Source of the DNA: Hyella sp964606015
GTDB lineage: Bacteria > Cyanobacteriota > Cyanobacteriia > Cyanobacteriales > Xenococcaceae
Direction: 5' to 3'
Length of the DNA: 8,395 nt
Assembly (NCBI GenBank): GCA_964606015.1
Contig: CAZSEZ010000175.1
Coordinates: 1-8,395 of the forward strand
The position numbers and the translations under genes were made by a program. Each line of letters starts with the position of its first letter. Position 1 is the first letter of the stretch. Shown one piece after another: positions 5,930 to 8,395 of the stretch. Under the pieces are notes generated by a model. The model did not search any database, was not told the DNA's origin, and worked only from the letters and a program-made list of their open reading frames with translations.

Positions 5930-6829
5930 TTGAGTTCACATTCAGAGCAAACAAAATTGATAATGCCAAAACAACATCAATCAATACTGTCACATCTAAA
6001 CCAGAAAGATACTAAAGAGAATCCGAATCCACTTCAAGATAACTACTATCAGATCAATAGACAGCTAGAACAGCAAATGGCAATAGATCGAGCTGAGTTG
6101 ATTCAGTATGCCAATCAATTAGCAGTAAAAAATAGCAAATTAGAACGAGCCAATAAAGAATTAAAAAGTTTTGCCCACACAGTCTCTCATGACTTACAAG
6201 AACCTCTCCGCTCAGTCGGGATGTTTAGTGAATTATTACAGTTAGAGTATGAAAGTAGCTTGGATGAGCAAGCACAGGAATATCTCAGCTATATCGTCGG
6301 CAGTGTCAAAAGAATGGATGTTCTAATTCGCGATTTATTGTCCTATTCACAAGTCGGAAAAAGCGAACAAACTTGGGTAAGAACAGACCTTCAACAGTTG
6401 ACCAAAGAAGTTATTGGTGACTTGCAAGCCAGTATTAAAGCAACAGAAGCAACTCTAAAAATCAATTCCTTACCTACAGTAATTGTTAATCCTACGGAAA
6501 TATCTCAACTATTAAGTAATTTAATTAGTAATAGTCTTAAATTTCGAAGCCAGCAAAAACCAGTTATTTCTGTCAGTAGTGAACTGAGACACGATCAATG
6601 GTTAATCACTGTCACAGATAATGGGATTGGGATTAAACCAGAGTACCAAGAACACATTTTTGAAATTTTCAAAAGGCTGCATCCTCAAAATCATCATCCT
6701 GGTAGTGGTATTGGCTTAGCAATTTGTCAAAAAATAGTCGAGCGTCATGGAGGAGAAATCGGTGTAAGCTCACAGTATGGAGAAGGTGCTAGCTTTTACT
6801 TTACCCTACCCAATCGAAATTTTTCCTAG
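5930..6829 (+). CDS. Soluble sensor histidine kinase with a phytochrome-like transmitter
   Basis: This is a two-component histidine kinase of 299 residues (288 if ATG 5963 is used). The first 80 residues are polar and partly coiled-coil-like (about 41-80). A HisKA domain follows, with the phosphoacceptor His87 in FAHTVSHDLQEPLRS, then the dimerisation helices ending LLSYSQVGK. The HATPase domain shows the N box LLSNLISNSLKF (Asn197 and Asn201), the G1 box TDNGIGI (229-235), an F box (IFEIFKRLH) and the G2 box GSGIGLAICQKIVERHGG. All residues needed for ATP binding and autophosphorylation appear present. The HisKA region resembles that of Cph1-type phytochromes. There is no GAF, PAS, PHY, HAMP or membrane segment, so it is cytoplasmic and must take its signal from a partner or an N-terminal interaction. 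No response regulator is encoded nearby. The TTG start is preferred because of its AGGA site. Confidence 0.92.
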   Translation: MSSHSEQTKLIMPKQHQSILSHLNQKDTKENPNPLQDNYYQINRQLEQQMAIDRAELIQYANQLAVKNSKLERANKELKSFAHTVSHDLQEPLRSVGMFSELLQLEYESSLDEQAQEYLSYIVGSVKRMDVLIRDLLSYSQVGKSEQTWVRTDLQQLTKEVIGDLQASIKATEATLKINSLPTVIVNPTEISQLLSNLISNSLKFRSQQKPVISVSSELRHDQWLITVTDNGIGIKPEYQEHIFEIFKRLHPQNHHPGSGIGLAICQKIVERHGGEIGVSSQYGEGASFYFTLPNRNFS

Positions 6830-6862
6830 AGAAATGAGCTTGATTTAGAGCTTTGGAAAAAT
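6819..6862 (+). other. Inverted repeat spanning the kinase stop codon
   Basis: ATTTTTCC (6819-6826) and GGAAAAAT (6855-6862) are eight-base inverted copies with a 28-base loop that contains the TAG stop. GAGCTT is repeated directly within it (6836-6841 and 6848-6853). The stem is mostly A:T with no T-run after it, so it is a poor terminator. Read-through into the next gene stays possible. Confidence 0.3.
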
Positions 6863-6894
6863 AGCTGTTAGAATCTTGCTCAATAAAAGCTTGT

Positions 6895-6900
6895 AGAGAG
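6895..6900 (+). promoter_or_regulatory. Ribosome binding site for the barrel protein
   Basis: AGAGAG lies 10 bases before GTG 6911. This supports the GTG, which also supplies the Lys-Lys n-region of the signal peptide. The in-frame ATGs at 6953 and 6971 would remove that region. Confidence 0.45.
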
Positions 6901-6910
6901 TTAATAGCTA

Positions 6911-8395
6911 GTGAAAAAGTGTCTTTTTGTTTGGGGATTCATCGGAAATATAATGACTTATTGTTTTCTGATGACAGGTATCACTCTTGCTTCGGAGCCA
7001 CTTCCCAAAAGGCATTTAGCAGATAAAACTGAACCTCAGTTCACGTTTACTCCCTTAAGCGAACAGATATTAATTCAGCCGACGGCCAAGCATCTCAAAG
7101 CAGGAGAGTTTATTGTCAACTTTGACAATCGCTTATTTTTTCTGCCTGATTTAGTAGAAGGTGGGGTAGACGATGACGACACCGCAGCAAATTCCAATGC
7201 AGGTTTTATTTGGGGAATCACCGATGATATTCAACTAACACTCCAATTTCAACGTTTGGATAGTAGCAGCCCTGCTAGACAAGGTGACTTTACCAGTGAA
7301 CGAACTGAAAATAACGAAGCAGCAGGAGAACTCAAGTATCGGCTGTGGCAAAATACCAAGCAAACTCAAGCTCTTAGCGGAGTAATTGCTGCCTCCTGGG
7401 GTACCCGAGGGTTCCGCTTTATCGGTGATGATAGCGACGTAGAAATCAATAATCGCAATGTTTTTGTTTCTTTGGCATTTCCCTTCACCACTGATGTGGG
7501 AGAAAAATGGCAATTTACAATTTCGCCGACAGTAGCTTTTTTTAACGACAATAACGCAGCTTTCTTCCACCGTCTGCCTGGAGATGATGAAACCTTTGGC
7601 ACTGTTTTAGGCTTAGCTGGGGGTGTTAGTTATGAGGTGAATCCCCGTTTATTTCTTTGGGGAGATGTCTTTTTGCCTTTTACTGGCAATAACAGTATCA
7701 GTCGTGATTCGGGTAGTCCTGACACAGCGATCGCATACAACGGAGGACTGCGCTATTTAGTTAATCCTCGCTTAGCTTTGGATTTTTATGCTTCTAATAC
7801 TTTTGGTAGCTTGGCTCCTTTGAGTTTGACTGCTGATCGTGACCTCGTAGCATTTGGCACAAATTTACGCTTCATGCCCGATATTTTTGCTGCCAATCGT
7901 CAATATAGCGATCGCTTCAATCAAGATAAACTAGATATCGTCACCCCCCCAACCACCGATGGTTTAGCATTTTATGATGGTGGCACAGTAGGTTCCCAAG
8001 ACTTCGTTCTCAACGCACATTTAGGCTCTCAAGGCATTCTGACATCTTTACGCTACGGCCTACTCAAAGATCTAGAAGCTTCGGTTTTTCTTGACTATAT
8101 CTTTGGCGAAACAGATGAATCAGAACAGGGCTATGGCTTAAAAGTTAGAATTTTCAACCAAGCAGAAGGCTCTCCTTTAACAGCTAGTCTGGCGGTAACA
8201 GCCAGTATTACCAATCAACCTTTCCTCAACTTTCTCAATAACAATCCCGATGAATTTGCTAATAGCGACTTTGACAAAGAAATACCGATCTTTTCTCCAG
8301 GGGCAGATGATATCGAGGAAGGGAAACAAATCATTATTACCTTTGCAACACCGTTACAGTATCAAATTGCTCAAGACACTGCCATTTGGTTAACA
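6911..8395 (+). CDS. Probable outer-membrane beta-barrel protein, 3' end beyond the window
   Basis: A frame open from GTG 6911 to the window end encodes 495 residues with no stop. Its C-terminus is missing. The N-terminus is a clear Sec signal peptide: KK at 2-3, a hydrophobic core at about 5-26, and likely cleavage after TLA (Ala27). The mature part has no helical membrane segment but many alternating polar/hydrophobic stretches with aromatic ends, typical of beta hairpins. Two copies of the pattern GGxxYxVNPRL occur at 237-247 and 278-288. Similar units are WGITDDIQLTLQF (101-113), RYGLLKDLEASVFLDY (381-396) and LQYQIAQDTAIWL (482-494). Acidic loops such as VDDDD (86-90) fit surface or periplasmic turns. 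Possible substructure is a first barrel half up to about 325, a linker at 326-362 and a second half after it. I do not recognise a named family, and a transport role is only a guess. The kinase gene ends 81 bases upstream. Confidence 0.75.
   Translation, partial: MKKCLFVWGFIGNIMTYCFLMTGITLASEPLPKRHLADKTEPQFTFTPLSEQILIQPTAKHLKAGEFIVNFDNRLFFLPDLVEGGVDDDDTAANSNAGFIWGITDDIQLTLQFQRLDSSSPARQGDFTSERTENNEAAGELKYRLWQNTKQTQALSGVIAASWGTRGFRFIGDDSDVEINNRNVFVSLAFPFTTDVGEKWQFTISPTVAFFNDNNAAFFHRLPGDDETFGTVLGLAGGVSYEVNPRLFLWGDVFLPFTGNNSISRDSGSPDTAIAYNGGLRYLVNPRLALDFYASNTFGSLAPLSLTADRDLVAFGTNLRFMPDIFAANRQYSDRFNQDKLDIVTPPTTDGLAFYDGGTVGSQDFVLNAHLGSQGILTSLRYGLLKDLEASVFLDYIFGETDESEQGYGLKVRIFNQAEGSPLTASLAVTASITNQPFLNFLNNNPDEFANSDFDKEIPIFSPGADDIEEGKQIIITFATPLQYQIAQDTAIWLT

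Noticed and set aside
7235..7602. Two overlapping minus-strand frames (111 and 78 codons) inside the barrel-protein gene
   Set aside because: The plus-strand frame is uninterrupted from 6911 and has a signal peptide and strand repeats. The minus frames have neither and overlap each other.
1..8395. CRISPR array, insertion sequence or toxin-antitoxin pair
   Set aside because: There are no regularly spaced repeats, no transposase-like protein or terminal inverted repeats, and no paired small genes of toxin-antitoxin type.

Overview
The window comes from a cyanobacterium. It carries ndhN, a subunit of NDH-1 found only in cyanobacteria and plastids, and an IspH of the long (about 400-residue) cyanobacterial/plant type. 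At least seven perfect copies of the cyanobacterial octamer GCGATCGC (HIP1) are present. Base composition looks moderately AT-rich. I cannot name the genus. Nothing looks like a mobile element, phage, CRISPR array, rRNA or tRNA.

Layout. (1) Positions 1-3036, plus strand: glyQ (glycyl-tRNA synthetase alpha chain), ndhN (NDH-1 subunit N) and ispH (last step of the MEP isoprenoid pathway). glyQ and ndhN are 75 bases apart and could share a transcript. ndhN and ispH are separated by about 240 bases that hold a likely terminator and several competing stem-loops. (2) Positions 3040-5550, minus strand: a large membrane glycosyltransferase of the GT39/ArnT-like GT-C type with a long soluble C-terminal part ending in TPR-like repeats. 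It converges on ispH with only 3 bases between the stop codons. (3) Positions 5551-5929: a divergent intergenic region of about 380 bases, rich in short palindromes and AGT/ACT motifs, with a short heptamer tandem repeat. (4) Positions 5930-6829, plus strand: a small soluble histidine kinase whose transmitter resembles that of cyanobacterial phytochromes but which has no photosensory module. (5) Position 6911 to the window end, plus strand: the first 495 codons of a secreted, probably outer-membrane beta-barrel protein that I cannot assign to a named family.

The first three genes are conserved housekeeping genes (translation, photosynthetic/respiratory electron transport, isoprenoid supply). 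The other three are accessory: envelope glycan or lipid modification, signalling and outer membrane. The sequence does not show that they work together. The kinase and the barrel protein are co-oriented and 81 bases apart, so co-transcription is possible but unproven. I see no clear new biological system. The points most worth a second look are the competing hairpins ahead of ispH, the uncharacterised barrel protein, the sensorless phytochrome-like kinase and the glycosyltransferase-TPR fusion.
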